Under the pieces are notes generated by a model. It saw only the letters and a program-made list of their open reading frames with translations. It made no database searches and was not told where the DNA came from. A stretch of 64,000 nt of DNA, taken from Achromobacter kerstersii (GTDB lineage: Bacteria > Pseudomonadota > Gammaproteobacteria > Burkholderiales > Burkholderiaceae_B). Made by a program: the position numbers and the translations under genes. Positions 1 through 9,070 of this stretch are shown here, one piece after another; the stretch's first letter is position 1, and every line of letters starts with the position of its first letter. The stretch is from positions 682,001-746,000 of the forward strand of contig NZ_CADIJQ010000001.1 in NCBI RefSeq assembly GCF_902859595.1, in the 5' to 3' direction.

Positions 1-92
1 AGCACGGCGGCTATCGTGGTGTTCACGCGCCCGCTGGCAATGGCGGCAATCACCGTCAGGGCGGGCAGGGACCACAGCAGGTAGCTCATCAT
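1..92 (-). CDS. N-terminus of a membrane protein (partial, cut by window edge)
   Basis: A minus-strand reading frame opens with two adjacent ATG codons (92 or 89) and runs off the window after about 30 residues. The peptide begins MMSYLLWSLPALTVIAAI and is strongly hydrophobic, so it is the first membrane segment of an integral membrane protein. It follows the metallophosphoesterase stop by 20 bases on the same strand and is probably co-transcribed with it. No clear Shine-Dalgarno is visible. The opening resembles permeases such as the lactate permease family, but 30 residues are too few to name it. Confidence 0.45.
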   Translation of the reverse strand, partial: MMSYLLWSLPALTVIAAIASGRVNTTIAAV

Positions 93-112
93 GGCGGGCG
101 CGGGGGTGGAAC

Positions 113-1255
113 TTATTGGGCGGCGGTCTTCGCCGGCGAGCGCAGCACGATCTGCGTAATTTCCGAGGGGCGGCCCAGGCGCACCGGGAAACCCGGCCAC
201 AAGCCCGTGCCATTGCTGACATACAAACGCATGCCGTCGACCTGATACTCGCCCGACACATAGCCTTCGTTAGCCAGCTGCGTCAGCAGGTGCGGCCCCA
301 GGATCTGGCCGCCATGCGTATGGCCAGATAGTTGCAGGCCGGCCCCGGCCTGCGCATTACGCACCGCGCCGATAGGGCGATGGCTCAGCAGGATGACCGG
401 GTCGGTGGCCGGCACGCCGTCCATCGCGCGCGCCACATCAGGTTCCAGCTGCCCATAGGCCGCCGCCATCTTGTCGGTGATGCCGGCCAGCACCAGCCGC
501 TGGCCGTTGGGGGTGAGCGTTACGTGTTCGTTCAGCAGCAGGCGCAGGCCCAGCTTTTCGAAAGCGGGCAGCCAACGCTGGTACTCGGCGTAGTACTCGT
601 GGTTGCCCGGAATGGCATAGACGCCGTAGCGGGCGCGCAGCGCTTGCAGCGGCAGCACATCGGCGGCGCGTGCATCGGTGGTGCCGTCGACCAGATCGCC
701 CGTGATCACGATCAGATCCGGGTTCAAGCCATTCGTCTTCGTGACGACGGCTTCCATCCACGGCGCTTCCAGCAAGCGGCTGGCGTGCAGGTCGGTCAGT
801 TGCACCAGACGGAAGCCGTCGAGTTCGGGCGGCAGCTTGGGCAACGCAATTTCCAGCGTCTTCACATCAGGCACGCGCACGGCTTGCCAGACGCCAATGG
901 CCGACAGCACGACCGAGGCGACCGCCGCGCCGACGCCCCAACCGCGCGCAGCCCACAGCCGCTTGCCGCGCACACGTGAGAACAGGTACACCACCGAGCC
1001 CGCCACATCGCGCGCCAGCAGCAGCATCGCCAACAGCAGCAGGCTGCCGAACAGCCAGCCCAGCACCATCAACAGCGTGCCGGGAATCTCGGGCGAGGCC
1101 ATGGAGCCGAACAGGTTGCGCGTCACCAAGTGGTGCTCGGCGGCGGCCATCAGCAAGACAGACAGCAAGAGCTTGCTGGTTCTGGATAAGGACAGGGGCA
1201 GAACGAAACGCCAAATGACGTAGAGACTGATCAGTCCCGTGAAGACATGGAACAC
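113..1255 (-). CDS. membrane-anchored metallophosphoesterase (YkuE/calcineurin-like)
   Basis: Calcineurin-like phosphoesterase of about 380 residues. The N-terminal third has four or so hydrophobic segments (for example VFHVFTGLISLYVIWRF and LLMVLGWLFGSLLLLAMLLL), and the C-terminal two thirds form the metal-dependent hydrolase. The dinuclear metal motifs are in order: TDLHAS, GDLVDG, GNHEYY, SHRP and SGHTHGGQ. The reading frame stays open upstream into the TonB receptor gene. I chose the GTG at 1255 because AGGA lies 8 bases before it and the protein then starts at the first membrane segment. Family members act on phosphodiesters or lipid-linked phosphates at the membrane (family knowledge). 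The substrate here is unknown. Confidence 0.85.
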   Translation of the reverse strand: MFHVFTGLISLYVIWRFVLPLSLSRTSKLLLSVLLMAAAEHHLVTRNLFGSMASPEIPGTLLMVLGWLFGSLLLLAMLLLARDVAGSVVYLFSRVRGKRLWAARGWGVGAAVASVVLSAIGVWQAVRVPDVKTLEIALPKLPPELDGFRLVQLTDLHASRLLEAPWMEAVVTKTNGLNPDLIVITGDLVDGTTDARAADVLPLQALRARYGVYAIPGNHEYYAEYQRWLPAFEKLGLRLLLNEHVTLTPNGQRLVLAGITDKMAAAYGQLEPDVARAMDGVPATDPVILLSHRPIGAVRNAQAGAGLQLSGHTHGGQILGPHLLTQLANEGYVSGEYQVDGMRLYVSNGTGLWPGFPVRLGRPSEITQIVLRSPAKTAAQ

Positions 1256-1476
1256 GCGGAGATTCCTACGGAGAGCGGCTATGAAGAGAACAGCGGGGCC
1301 GGAGCCAGCGACATTATGCCGGGCGGCTTGTGACGCGGCCGGGTAAACCCGCTGCGCGTAGGGACAAATTGGCGGGGCGGTTGACGTCGTAAATTCGCAA
1401 CAACAGATAGTTATGAGAAGCAGTCGCATTACACTTCTTTCCCACAAAGCAACCCGTTGTGGGAGAGGAAGCCAGC

Positions 1477-3708
1477 ATGCAAGACCACAGGCCACAAGGC
1501 AGCAAGCCCCAATTTCTACCAGGCAGCAAGCCCCATTTTCTATCAGGCAGCAAGCCCCGTTTCAAAGTGAGCCGCACCTCGGCCTTGGTGCTTTTAGCGC
1601 TGGCTTCAGCCAGCGCCGCCGCGCAGGAAGCGGCCGTGTCCACGCTGCCCAGCGTGCAAGTCGTGGGGGATTCCGACCCCACCACCACCGAAGGAACGGG
1701 TTCCTACACCCCCCGCGCCACCGCCGCCAGCACCGGCTTGCCGCTGACGCTGCGCGAGACGCCGCAGTCGGTAACGGTCATGACCCGCCAGCGCATGGAC
1801 GACGAAGACATGCGGTCGTTGGCCGATGTAATGGCCAGCACGCCGGGCATCTCGGTGCAGAACTACGACAGCGAGCGCTATTCGTTCAGCTCGCGTGGGT
1901 TCAGCGTCAGCAACTATATGTATGACGGCGTGCCCACCGGTTTTGATGTGGGCTACGCAGCGGGCGAGTCGTCCATCGACCCCATCATCTACGACCGCGT
2001 TGAAGTCGTGCGCGGCGCGACCGGCCTGTTGACGGGCGCGGGCAACCCGTCGGCGTCGATCAACCTGGTGCGCAAGCACGCCACCAGCCGCGAATTCAAG
2101 GCCGATGTCAGCGTCAGCGCGGGCAACTGGGACACCTATCGCGGCACGCTGGACTTGTCGACGCCGCTCAGCAAGGACGGCAGCGTGCGCGGCCGCATTG
2201 TGTCGGCCTACCAAGACAACCATTCCTATCTGGACGGCTACCAAAGCACGAAAAAAATCTTCTACGGCGTCGTGGATGCCGACCTGACGTCGCGCACGAC
2301 CTTCAGCGCGGGCTTCAACTATCAAGACAACGACCCGCAACGCAGCAGCTGGGGCGGCTTCCCGCTGTGGTACGCGGACGGCGGGCGCACCGACTGGAAG
2401 CGGTCACTGAACACGGGCGCCGACTGGAGTTCGTGGGGCAGCACCACATCCGGCGGCTTCGCCAGCCTGGAACATCGCTTTGACAACGACTGGCGCGTGC
2501 AGGCCGTGGCGTCCCATTCCAAGCACGAAATGGACGGAAAACTGCTGTATCTGTACGGCTGGCCCGACCGCGAGACCGGCCTGGGCGTGAGCGGATCGCC
2601 CGCCTGGTATCTGGGCGACCGCAAGCAGAACAGCCTGGACGTCAAGGCCACCGGCCCCTTCACCGCGTTTGGCCGCCGCCATGAAGTGGTGGTGGGCGCG
2701 AGCTTCACCCGCCAATACGCCGACTTCGACTACCGTTCGGCGATATCCGCCGCCCCGGTCGGCAACTTCCTGAACTGGGACGGCTCCTATCCCGAACCCG
2801 ACTGGAGCGACACCGCCGTCACCGCCAGCCGCTACACCACCAAACAAACCGGCTGGTACGGCGCGCTGCGCATGAACCTGGCCGATCCGCTCAAGCTGAT
2901 CGTGGGCGGACGCTACAGCACGTGGAAGACGGACTCTGTCGGCTTTGGTGGCGGCAGCCGCGAAGCCTTCGACAAGAACGCATTCACGCCGTACGCCGGC
3001 CTGTTGTACGACATCAACGAGACCTACACGGCCTACGTCAGCTACACGGGCATCTTCAATCCGCAAAGCTACCAGGACCGCAATGGCGGATGGCTGGACC
3101 CGCTGGAAGGCAAGTCCTATGAAGCCGGCGTGAAGGGGGAATTCCTGGAAGGGCGCTTGAACGCCAGCGCGGCCGTGTTCCAGGTGGAACAGGACAACGT
3201 CGCGCAAACCGACCCGGGTTACTTGGTGCCGGGTTCGATCAACCAGGCATACCGGGCCGCCCAAGGGACGCGCAGCCGCGGCTTCGATCTTGAGGTGTCG
3301 GGCGAAGTGACGCCGGGTTGGAATCTGGCGGCGGGCTGGTCGCATTGGACCGCGCGCGACGGCGAAGGCAACGCCATCCAGACGGATCAACCGCGGTCGC
3401 TGGTGCGCTTGTTCACGACTTACCGCCTGCCGGGCGACTGGAATCGTCTGACGGTGGGCGGCGGCGTCAATTGGCAGAGCGGCGTCTACACCATCGCCAG
3501 CGGCCCCAACGGCGACGAGCGCGTGGGCCAAGGCAGCTACGCCATCACCAACCTGATGGCGCGCTACCAGTTCAACCGCAACCTGTCGGCGCAGTTGAAC
3601 GTGAACAACCTGTTTGACCGCAAGTACTACAGCCAGGTTGGCTTCTACAGCCAAGGCGCATGGGGCGCGGGCACCAGCACCATCCTGACGATGCGCTACC
3701 AGTACTGA
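1477..3708 (+). CDS. TonB-dependent ferric siderophore receptor (FhuE/FpvA-like)
   Basis: Outer-membrane receptor of 743 residues. An unusual repeated N-terminal stretch (residues about 7-30) is followed by a signal-peptide hydrophobic core ending in ASASAAAQ near residue 50, then a TonB-box-like LPSVQVVGD. The plug carries TLRETPQSVTVMTRQRM, typical of hydroxamate and pyoverdine-type receptors, and the barrel ends in an aromatic residue (MRYQY). The ATG at 1477 has GAGAGGA six bases upstream; an in-frame GTG at 1459 is less likely. The gene is divergent from the metallophosphoesterase. No sigma/anti-sigma pair adjoins it, and no convincing Fur box was found in the 220-base upstream gap. The siderophore cannot be read from sequence. 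Confidence 0.9.
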   Translation: MQDHRPQGSKPQFLPGSKPHFLSGSKPRFKVSRTSALVLLALASASAAAQEAAVSTLPSVQVVGDSDPTTTEGTGSYTPRATAASTGLPLTLRETPQSVTVMTRQRMDDEDMRSLADVMASTPGISVQNYDSERYSFSSRGFSVSNYMYDGVPTGFDVGYAAGESSIDPIIYDRVEVVRGATGLLTGAGNPSASINLVRKHATSREFKADVSVSAGNWDTYRGTLDLSTPLSKDGSVRGRIVSAYQDNHSYLDGYQSTKKIFYGVVDADLTSRTTFSAGFNYQDNDPQRSSWGGFPLWYADGGRTDWKRSLNTGADWSSWGSTTSGGFASLEHRFDNDWRVQAVASHSKHEMDGKLLYLYGWPDRETGLGVSGSPAWYLGDRKQNSLDVKATGPFTAFGRRHEVVVGASFTRQYADFDYRSAISAAPVGNFLNWDGSYPEPDWSDTAVTASRYTTKQTGWYGALRMNLADPLKLIVGGRYSTWKTDSVGFGGGSREAFDKNAFTPYAGLLYDINETYTAYVSYTGIFNPQSYQDRNGGWLDPLEGKSYEAGVKGEFLEGRLNASAAVFQVEQDNVAQTDPGYLVPGSINQAYRAAQGTRSRGFDLEVSGEVTPGWNLAAGWSHWTARDGEGNAIQTDQPRSLVRLFTTYRLPGDWNRLTVGGGVNWQSGVYTIASGPNGDERVGQGSYAITNLMARYQFNRNLSAQLNVNNLFDRKYYSQVGFYSQGAWGAGTSTILTMRYQY
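1495..1566 (+). repeat. three 24-bp tandem repeats coding the receptor N-terminus
   Basis: Three consecutive 24-base units (1495-1518, 1519-1542, 1543-1566) share the core GGCAGCAAGCCCC. They encode three copies of an octapeptide of the form (Q/P/S)GSKPxF(L/K). The array sits before the hydrophobic core of the signal peptide and is in frame, so copy-number changes would lengthen or shorten the protein without a frameshift. Confidence 0.9.
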
Positions 3709-3736
3709 CGCTTGCCCGGCCGCCCGCCGAGCACGC

Positions 3737-3896
3737 GTCAGGTCGTGGTGCAAAGGGCACCTGGGCGATCAAGCGCGCGTCAGGTCGTGGTGCAAAGGGC
3801 ACCTGGGCGATCAAGCGCGCGTCAGGTCGTGGTGCAAAGGGCAACTGGACGATCAAGCGCGCGTCAGGTCTGGGTGCAGAGAGCCACCGGACAGTC
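3737..3896. repeat. 42-bp tandem array carrying the treY tail and stop codon
   Basis: Three near-identical 42-base units start at 3737, 3779 and 3821. A diverged fourth starts at 3863 and runs into treY. The treY stop codon (3864-3866, minus strand) lies in the fourth unit, and each other unit repeats the same in-frame TGA preceded by codons like the TreY C-terminus (A-L-C-T-T-T). The array fills the 155-base gap between the convergent TonB receptor and treY genes. No other terminator-like hairpin was seen in the gap. Confidence 0.92.
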
Positions 3897-6770
3897 GCGC
3901 AAGAGGTCGGCCAGGGGAATTCTGCCTTCGCCTTCCACGTTGACGGGCCGGCCGGAGAGCACATTGCGCAGGGGGCCGACGCCGTCCGGCAACTGCACGT
4001 GGGTGCCATCCCAGAAGCGCGCAGCCTGGGCGGCCTGATCTTGCGCGTAAGGCGCCAAGGCCAGCGCGCAATGAAGGGGCGCGACGGCCAGCACGCTGCG
4101 TCCGTTGTGCCGACGCAGATAGGCGATGACATGCGCCGCGCGCGGGCCTTGTGCGGTCAACGGCACGTATTCGCCGTGATCGAACAGGCCCGGGTCCGCA
4201 GCGCGTAGCGTCAGGCAGCGTTGGATCAGTTGCTGCTTGATGGCGCCGCTGCGCCACGCCGCCGCATCGGTGGCGATGGGAGCACCGGCCGCCGCCAGCA
4301 GCGCGGCGCGTTCGGCGTAGTCGACAGCGCGGCGATTGTCGGGGTCCACCAAGCTGAAGTCCCACAAGTCCGTGCCTTGGTATAGATCCGGTACACCGGG
4401 CAAGGTGTTGCGCAACAGGGTCTGGGTCATGCTGTTGACAAGCCCGGCCGGGGCGATGCCTGCCGTCCACGCGGCGATGTCGCGCAGCAGCGCTTGCCCT
4501 TCGCCGGTCTCTTGCAATGCGGTTACGCAGTGGCGGGCTGCGGCTTCGTAGCGGGTGTTCGGGTCGGTCCAGCTGGTATGCAGCTTGGCCTCGCGCAAGG
4601 CCTTTTCCTGCCACTGGAGAATGCGTTCCAGAAACGCAGCAACGTCTGCGCGGTTATCCGCGGACAAGGACAACGGCCACGCGCCGACCAGGCTTTGCAG
4701 CAATAGATAACGGTCGGCGGGCGTTGGTGAAGCGGTGGGAGAACCTATCGGCGATCCCGTTTCTGAATCCCTTTGCGATTCCCTTTTCGATCCATTTGGT
4801 CCCAGACGCGGAATCCAGTTCTCGGCCACGCGCTGCCAGCGTTCGGGCGTTTCGCTCAGCACGGCCAGGCGCGCACGCGTGTCTTCGCCGCGCTTGTGGT
4901 CGTGCGTGGCGGTGGCGAGCATCGCGTGTGGATGCGTGCGGGCGCGGGCTTGAGTCAGGGTATGGAAGGCGTCAAGCGGCAGGGCGAATTGCGTGGGACT
5001 GGAGCCGACTTCGTTGCGTGACAGCAGCGGGCCGCGCCGGTAGAACAAGGTGTCTTCCAGCGCCTTCGCGGCAAGCGGCGGTGTTAACTGCTGGAAGCGG
5101 CGAAGCGCGCCGGCTTCATTGTCGGCGCGGGAACCAGCATCAGCACCAGCATCAGCCCCAGCATCAGGACCAGCACCAGCATCAGGACCAGCATCAGCAC
5201 CAGGACCAGCATCAGCATCAGCACCAGCATCAGCACGAGCATCAGCATCAGCGCCAGCGTTGGCACCGGCACCGGCGTCAGCATCGACTTCAGCGCCAGG
5301 ACCCGCACCAGCCCCAGCACCAGCATCAGCCTGCTGCGGCCCTGCCAGCCACGCGTCGATCTGATCAAGCAGCTGCGCGTCGGCTTCCGATCCAACCAGC
5401 GCCGCGCGCGCGTGGTCCCGCGCGATGCGGCACCAGCGTGCGTCCTCGGCGCTGCGGCCGCCGTCTTCGGCATAGCTGCGGTACACGGGAAAGGCCGCCA
5501 GCAAGGCGGTCAGCACCCGGTCGATGGCGGTGGACGTCCAGTCACGCGTGCGCAGGTCTTGCCGTGCGATGCGAGTCAGCGCGCGTACCAACGCCTGGCG
5601 TTCCACGGGGAAGTGGCGCGCCAGCATGCGATGGCGCGCGTCCAGTAATTGGGCAGACGCGCTGCGCGCGTCGCCGCTAAGGGTGTTCCAGAATTGCTCC
5701 ATCGGCGCCTGCGCCTGGGGCGCATGCAACAGCGCGCCGGTCTGGTCCATGAAGTCGTAGCCGGTGGTGCCGTCTACCGGCCAGCGTGCATCCAGCACTT
5801 CTCCATCAGCCAGGATTTTTTCCACGACGAGATAGGCCGTGGCATTCCCGGCGTGCTGCGCGCGGGCGTCGTCAAGCTGCTCACGCAAGCGCCGCAAGTA
5901 CGCGCCCGGGCGGGCCAAGCCATCGACGTGGTCGATGCGCAGCCCGTCCAACACGCCTTCCCGAACCAGCTGCAACGGCAGCGCATGCACGGCGTCGAAG
6001 ACTTCGTCGTCTTCCACACGCACGCCCACCAGTTCGCTGATTTCGAAGAAGCGCCGCCAGTTGATCTGCTCGGGCGCGGTGCGCCACCACGCGAGCCGGT
6101 AATGCTGGCGTTCCAGCAGATCATGCAGACGCGCCGCGCAGTTCGCCGCGCGATTCGCTGCGCCGTCCGCTGCGCCGTCCGCTGTGCCGGGATCAAACGC
6201 CGCGCAGACGGAAGCGGGGTCATCCCCAGCCGGAGCCGTGCCGGGGGCCAGGGGCAGATGCTGTCCGCCCGCTTCGATGGCATAGCCATCAGCGGCCGCG
6301 GCGTCGTGAATCAATCGGATGTGGCCGGCGGCCAGCGCCTCGCCATACGGCTCGCCCAGCACCGGCAGCAGCACTTTGCCGTGCAGCGCTGTGTCAGCCG
6401 GTTGCCAGTCGATGTCGAACGTGCCGGCGTGGCGGCTTTGCGTGCCATGCCGCAACACATCGGCCCACCACGCGTTCGAGGCGTGGGCGGCCATGTGGTT
6501 GGGCACGATGTCGGCAATCAGCCCCAAGCCGTGCCGTCGCGCCGCGTCGGTCAGCCTGCGCAGCGCGGCCTGGCCGCCCAGTTCCGGATTGATGCATTGA
6601 TGGTCAATGACGTCGTAGCCATGCGTTGAACCCATCCGGGCCTGTGTGATGGGCGACAGGTAAAGATGGCTGACGCCCAGCGCCGCGTAGTAGGGCACCT
6701 GCGCGCAGGCGTCGTCCAACGTATAGCCGGCATGCAGTTGCAGGCGCGCGGTGGCGCGCGGGGCGCTCAT
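3864..6770 (-). CDS. treY: malto-oligosyltrehalose synthase
   Basis: GH13 enzyme that isomerises the reducing-end alpha-1,4 bond of maltodextrin to the alpha,alpha-1,1 bond, giving maltooligosyl trehalose. Family motifs are SPITQARMGSTHGYDV, DIVPNHM, GLRIDHVDGLARP (nucleophile Asp near residue 278), VVEKIL (acid/base Glu near 317) and GTTGYDF. At 968 residues it is longer than most TreY proteins because of an Ala/Asp/Gly-rich insert at about residues 478-547. The ATG at 6770 overlaps the malQ stop as ATGA, so translation is coupled. It is the last gene of the glg/tre run and feeds TreZ, encoded two genes upstream. Confidence 0.95.
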   Translation of the reverse strand: MSAPRATARLQLHAGYTLDDACAQVPYYAALGVSHLYLSPITQARMGSTHGYDVIDHQCINPELGGQAALRRLTDAARRHGLGLIADIVPNHMAAHASNAWWADVLRHGTQSRHAGTFDIDWQPADTALHGKVLLPVLGEPYGEALAAGHIRLIHDAAAADGYAIEAGGQHLPLAPGTAPAGDDPASVCAAFDPGTADGAADGAANRAANCAARLHDLLERQHYRLAWWRTAPEQINWRRFFEISELVGVRVEDDEVFDAVHALPLQLVREGVLDGLRIDHVDGLARPGAYLRRLREQLDDARAQHAGNATAYLVVEKILADGEVLDARWPVDGTTGYDFMDQTGALLHAPQAQAPMEQFWNTLSGDARSASAQLLDARHRMLARHFPVERQALVRALTRIARQDLRTRDWTSTAIDRVLTALLAAFPVYRSYAEDGGRSAEDARWCRIARDHARAALVGSEADAQLLDQIDAWLAGPQQADAGAGAGAGPGAEVDADAGAGANAGADADARADAGADADAGPGADAGPDAGAGPDAGADAGADAGSRADNEAGALRRFQQLTPPLAAKALEDTLFYRRGPLLSRNEVGSSPTQFALPLDAFHTLTQARARTHPHAMLATATHDHKRGEDTRARLAVLSETPERWQRVAENWIPRLGPNGSKRESQRDSETGSPIGSPTASPTPADRYLLLQSLVGAWPLSLSADNRADVAAFLERILQWQEKALREAKLHTSWTDPNTRYEAAARHCVTALQETGEGQALLRDIAAWTAGIAPAGLVNSMTQTLLRNTLPGVPDLYQGTDLWDFSLVDPDNRRAVDYAERAALLAAAGAPIATDAAAWRSGAIKQQLIQRCLTLRAADPGLFDHGEYVPLTAQGPRAAHVIAYLRRHNGRSVLAVAPLHCALALAPYAQDQAAQAARFWDGTHVQLPDGVGPLRNVLSGRPVNVEGEGRIPLADLLRDCPVALCTQT
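5127..5336 (-). repeat. low-complexity Ala/Asp/Gly repeat segment inside treY
   Basis: The plus strand shows many imperfect copies of CAGCACCAGCAT-type hexamer multiples. On the coding strand they give runs of (A/G)DAGAD. The segment covers roughly TreY residues 478-547. It is in frame and lies between the catalytic barrel half and the later conserved blocks, so it probably forms a flexible acidic linker or surface loop. Similar composition occurs in MalQ. Confidence 0.85.
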
Positions 6771-9070
6771 GTCCGCCCCCGCACCGCGCGCACGGGTTGC
6801 AGGCGCGCCTGGCTGGCGGGCGCGTTCAGGCACTCGGCCACCGACAGCGGCGTGCGTTGCCGCCAGTTGGGATGGTGCGCGACGGTGCCGGGCAAGTTGG
6901 GCTGGTCGAGCTGGCCTGCCAGATCTTCCAGTGGCACCAGCATCAGCGGGCAGGGCGTGGCGGCGACAAAGCCCAGCAGTTCGGCGCTAGGCGCCCGGCG
7001 GGGCAGCGGCAAGGTGGAAGCGGCGGGTGAACTGGACTGCACAGACCGCCACAAGGTCGCGCGGTCTTCCAGGCGGGCAGCGCGCAACGCGGCTTCTTCT
7101 TGATCAGGGCCAAGCAGGCTCAGCCGCGACCGCCACAGAATGTCCTGCGCGTGCCACCAGCCTTCCAGCGTGGGCAGATCGTGGGTGGTCGTCATGGCGA
7201 CGGCGTTGGCGGGCCAGTCGCCGGGCGCCAGGAAGGCGGCAGGCGGCGACGCGGCAGGCTCTTCTGCCGTTAGATGTGGCCGCTCAGCCCCATTAGCGCC
7301 ATTAGCTCCATCTGCACCGACAGCCCCGTAAGCACGTTGGGTGCCCTGATCGCCGCAGGTCGCATCATCCCCGTCAGCCGTATCAGGCCCGTCGGCCCAC
7401 TCATTTCCGTCATCGCCATCAGCCGCCTTCGCCGGCTCCGCCGCCTTTGCCCCGTCAGCCGCCCGCATGAACCACAGCACATCCATGCCCAGCACGCCGT
7501 GCGCTTCAAGTTGCGCGTCGAATCCTTCCGGAACCGTGCCCAGGTTTTCACCAATGATCAGCGCGTGATGCAACCAAGCCTCCAACGCGATCAGCCGCAG
7601 CAATTGCGGCATGGGGTAACGCAGATAGCCGCCGTCTTCGGGCGAGGCGCCATCCGGGATCAGCCACAAGCGCGCCAAACCCAGTATGTGATCGATGCGC
7701 AGCCCGCCTGCGTGCGCCAGGTTGGCGCGCAGCATTGCCAGAAACGCCGCATACCCGGATTCGTGCAGGGCAGCGGGTGACAACGCCGTCAAACCCCAGC
7801 CTTGCCCCAGTGGGTTGTACAGATCGGGCGGCGCGCCGACGCTGGTGCATTTCATCAGGTCGGCTTGCCGGCTCCAGGCATGGCTGCCCTGGGGGCTGCC
7901 GCCCACGGCCAGATCAGCCACCAGACCAACGCGCATGCCTGCGTCGCGCGCCGCTTGCTGGGCGCGCGACAAACTGGCGGAGGCCAGCCATTGGCTGAAC
8001 CGATGCACGTCGACGGCCTCGGCATGGTCGGTGGCATAGCGTTGCGCGGCGGACGAGCGCGGGTCGCGCAGGTCGGCCGGCCAATGGGTCCACGCCAACG
8101 GGGCGTCTTGTCCCTGCGCGTGGTTGCCGTGCAGCGCTTCGAACAGAGCGTGGTCGTGCAGGTCTGGCCCGGCCGCGTTGCAGAATGCCTCGTAAGCCTG
8201 CCGTTGACCGGTGGTGGCGCCGGTGACGAAGCCTGCGTGCAGGCGTCGCAACAGCTCGTGGCGCAGCCGGGCCGCGGCGGGCCAGTTGATCAGCGGTTGC
8301 GCATCCAGCATGCGCAATTGCGCGAGGTCCATGCCCGCCAATGCGGCGCGCACCGCCTCCTCGCCGAGAACGCCCGCGGGGTCCGCAAAGAGCGTGTTCA
8401 CAAACAAGCGGCTGGAGGGCGAATACGGGCTGCATTGCGCGGGGTCCGCCGCGAACATCGCATGCACGGGGCTGATGGCCAGCGCGTCGGCGCCCGCCTG
8501 CCCGGCCGCCATGGCCAGCTCGCGCAATGCGCCGAAGTCGCCGAAGCCGTGTGTGGACTGCGTCACGTCAGCGGACGGGCGGCGCAGGCTATAGACCTGC
8601 GCCGTCAGCCCCCAGGCGCGCGGGTGCTTCGTGCGGCAGATGTCGTCCAGAGAGGGCGCGCGCGGCGGCGCAACCGCCAGCGTGCATTCGCCGCCTTGCG
8701 TGCTTAAGGCGTAGTACCCGGGCGTGGCGGGCGCGCGCAGCGTGGGCTTCAAGTCCGGGCCGTGTGCGGTGCGGCCGGCGATGGCGGCCGACGCCGCCGC
8801 TTGCAATTGATAAGCCCCGGCGCAATCCGGCGGCAGCGAGACAAGCTCGCCGGGCAGGGCGATCAGCATCGCGGGCAGATGCGTGCGGGATAAGGTGGCA
8901 GCCAGGCGCTGCCGGCTATCGCGGATGTCAGCGTCGGACGCCGCTGGCAGGTCCATCGCGCTGAGCAGGGCGCGCAGCGTGTCGGGCGACACACGACGTG
9001 GGCGTTGGTCGGCGCCGGTCCAGTCTTCGGCGATACCGGCCTCGGCGGCCAGGGCGGACAGGGGGCTCAT
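6767..9070 (-). CDS. malQ: 4-alpha-glucanotransferase (amylomaltase)
   Basis: GH77 disproportionating enzyme that transfers maltodextrin segments between chains. Motifs include GLRIDHILGLARLWL (nucleophile Asp near residue 459), IIGENLGTVP (acid/base Glu near 508) and TTTHDLPTLEGWW. The protein is 767 residues and carries an extra Ala/Asp/Gly-rich insert at about residues 535-602, just before APGDWPANAVAMTTTHD. The ATG at 9070 overlaps the treZ stop (ATGA), and its own stop overlaps the treY start. The context suggests it recycles short dextrins so that TreY and TreZ can use them. Confidence 0.93.
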   Translation of the reverse strand: MSPLSALAAEAGIAEDWTGADQRPRRVSPDTLRALLSAMDLPAASDADIRDSRQRLAATLSRTHLPAMLIALPGELVSLPPDCAGAYQLQAAASAAIAGRTAHGPDLKPTLRAPATPGYYALSTQGGECTLAVAPPRAPSLDDICRTKHPRAWGLTAQVYSLRRPSADVTQSTHGFGDFGALRELAMAAGQAGADALAISPVHAMFAADPAQCSPYSPSSRLFVNTLFADPAGVLGEEAVRAALAGMDLAQLRMLDAQPLINWPAAARLRHELLRRLHAGFVTGATTGQRQAYEAFCNAAGPDLHDHALFEALHGNHAQGQDAPLAWTHWPADLRDPRSSAAQRYATDHAEAVDVHRFSQWLASASLSRAQQAARDAGMRVGLVADLAVGGSPQGSHAWSRQADLMKCTSVGAPPDLYNPLGQGWGLTALSPAALHESGYAAFLAMLRANLAHAGGLRIDHILGLARLWLIPDGASPEDGGYLRYPMPQLLRLIALEAWLHHALIIGENLGTVPEGFDAQLEAHGVLGMDVLWFMRAADGAKAAEPAKAADGDDGNEWADGPDTADGDDATCGDQGTQRAYGAVGADGANGANGAERPHLTAEEPAASPPAAFLAPGDWPANAVAMTTTHDLPTLEGWWHAQDILWRSRLSLLGPDQEEAALRAARLEDRATLWRSVQSSSPAASTLPLPRRAPSAELLGFVAATPCPLMLVPLEDLAGQLDQPNLPGTVAHHPNWRQRTPLSVAECLNAPASQARLQPVRAVRGRT
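7265..7462 (-). other. Ala/Asp/Gly-rich insert inside malQ
   Basis: This part of malQ codes for low-complexity sequence with repeated KAADGDDG-, ADGPDTADG- and GANGANGA-like words. It splits the conserved VLWFMRA block from APGDWPAN. Its composition parallels the treY insert although the nucleotide repeat is less regular. It is in frame with no stop, so the gene is expected to be functional. Confidence 0.7.

Noticed and set aside
1385-1460. Possible Fur box before the TonB receptor
   Set aside because: The best stretch, around GATAGTTATGAGAAG, matches too few positions of the 19-base consensus.
3737-3896. CRISPR array
   Set aside because: Units are directly adjacent with no unique spacers and contain a coding end; no cas genes are present.
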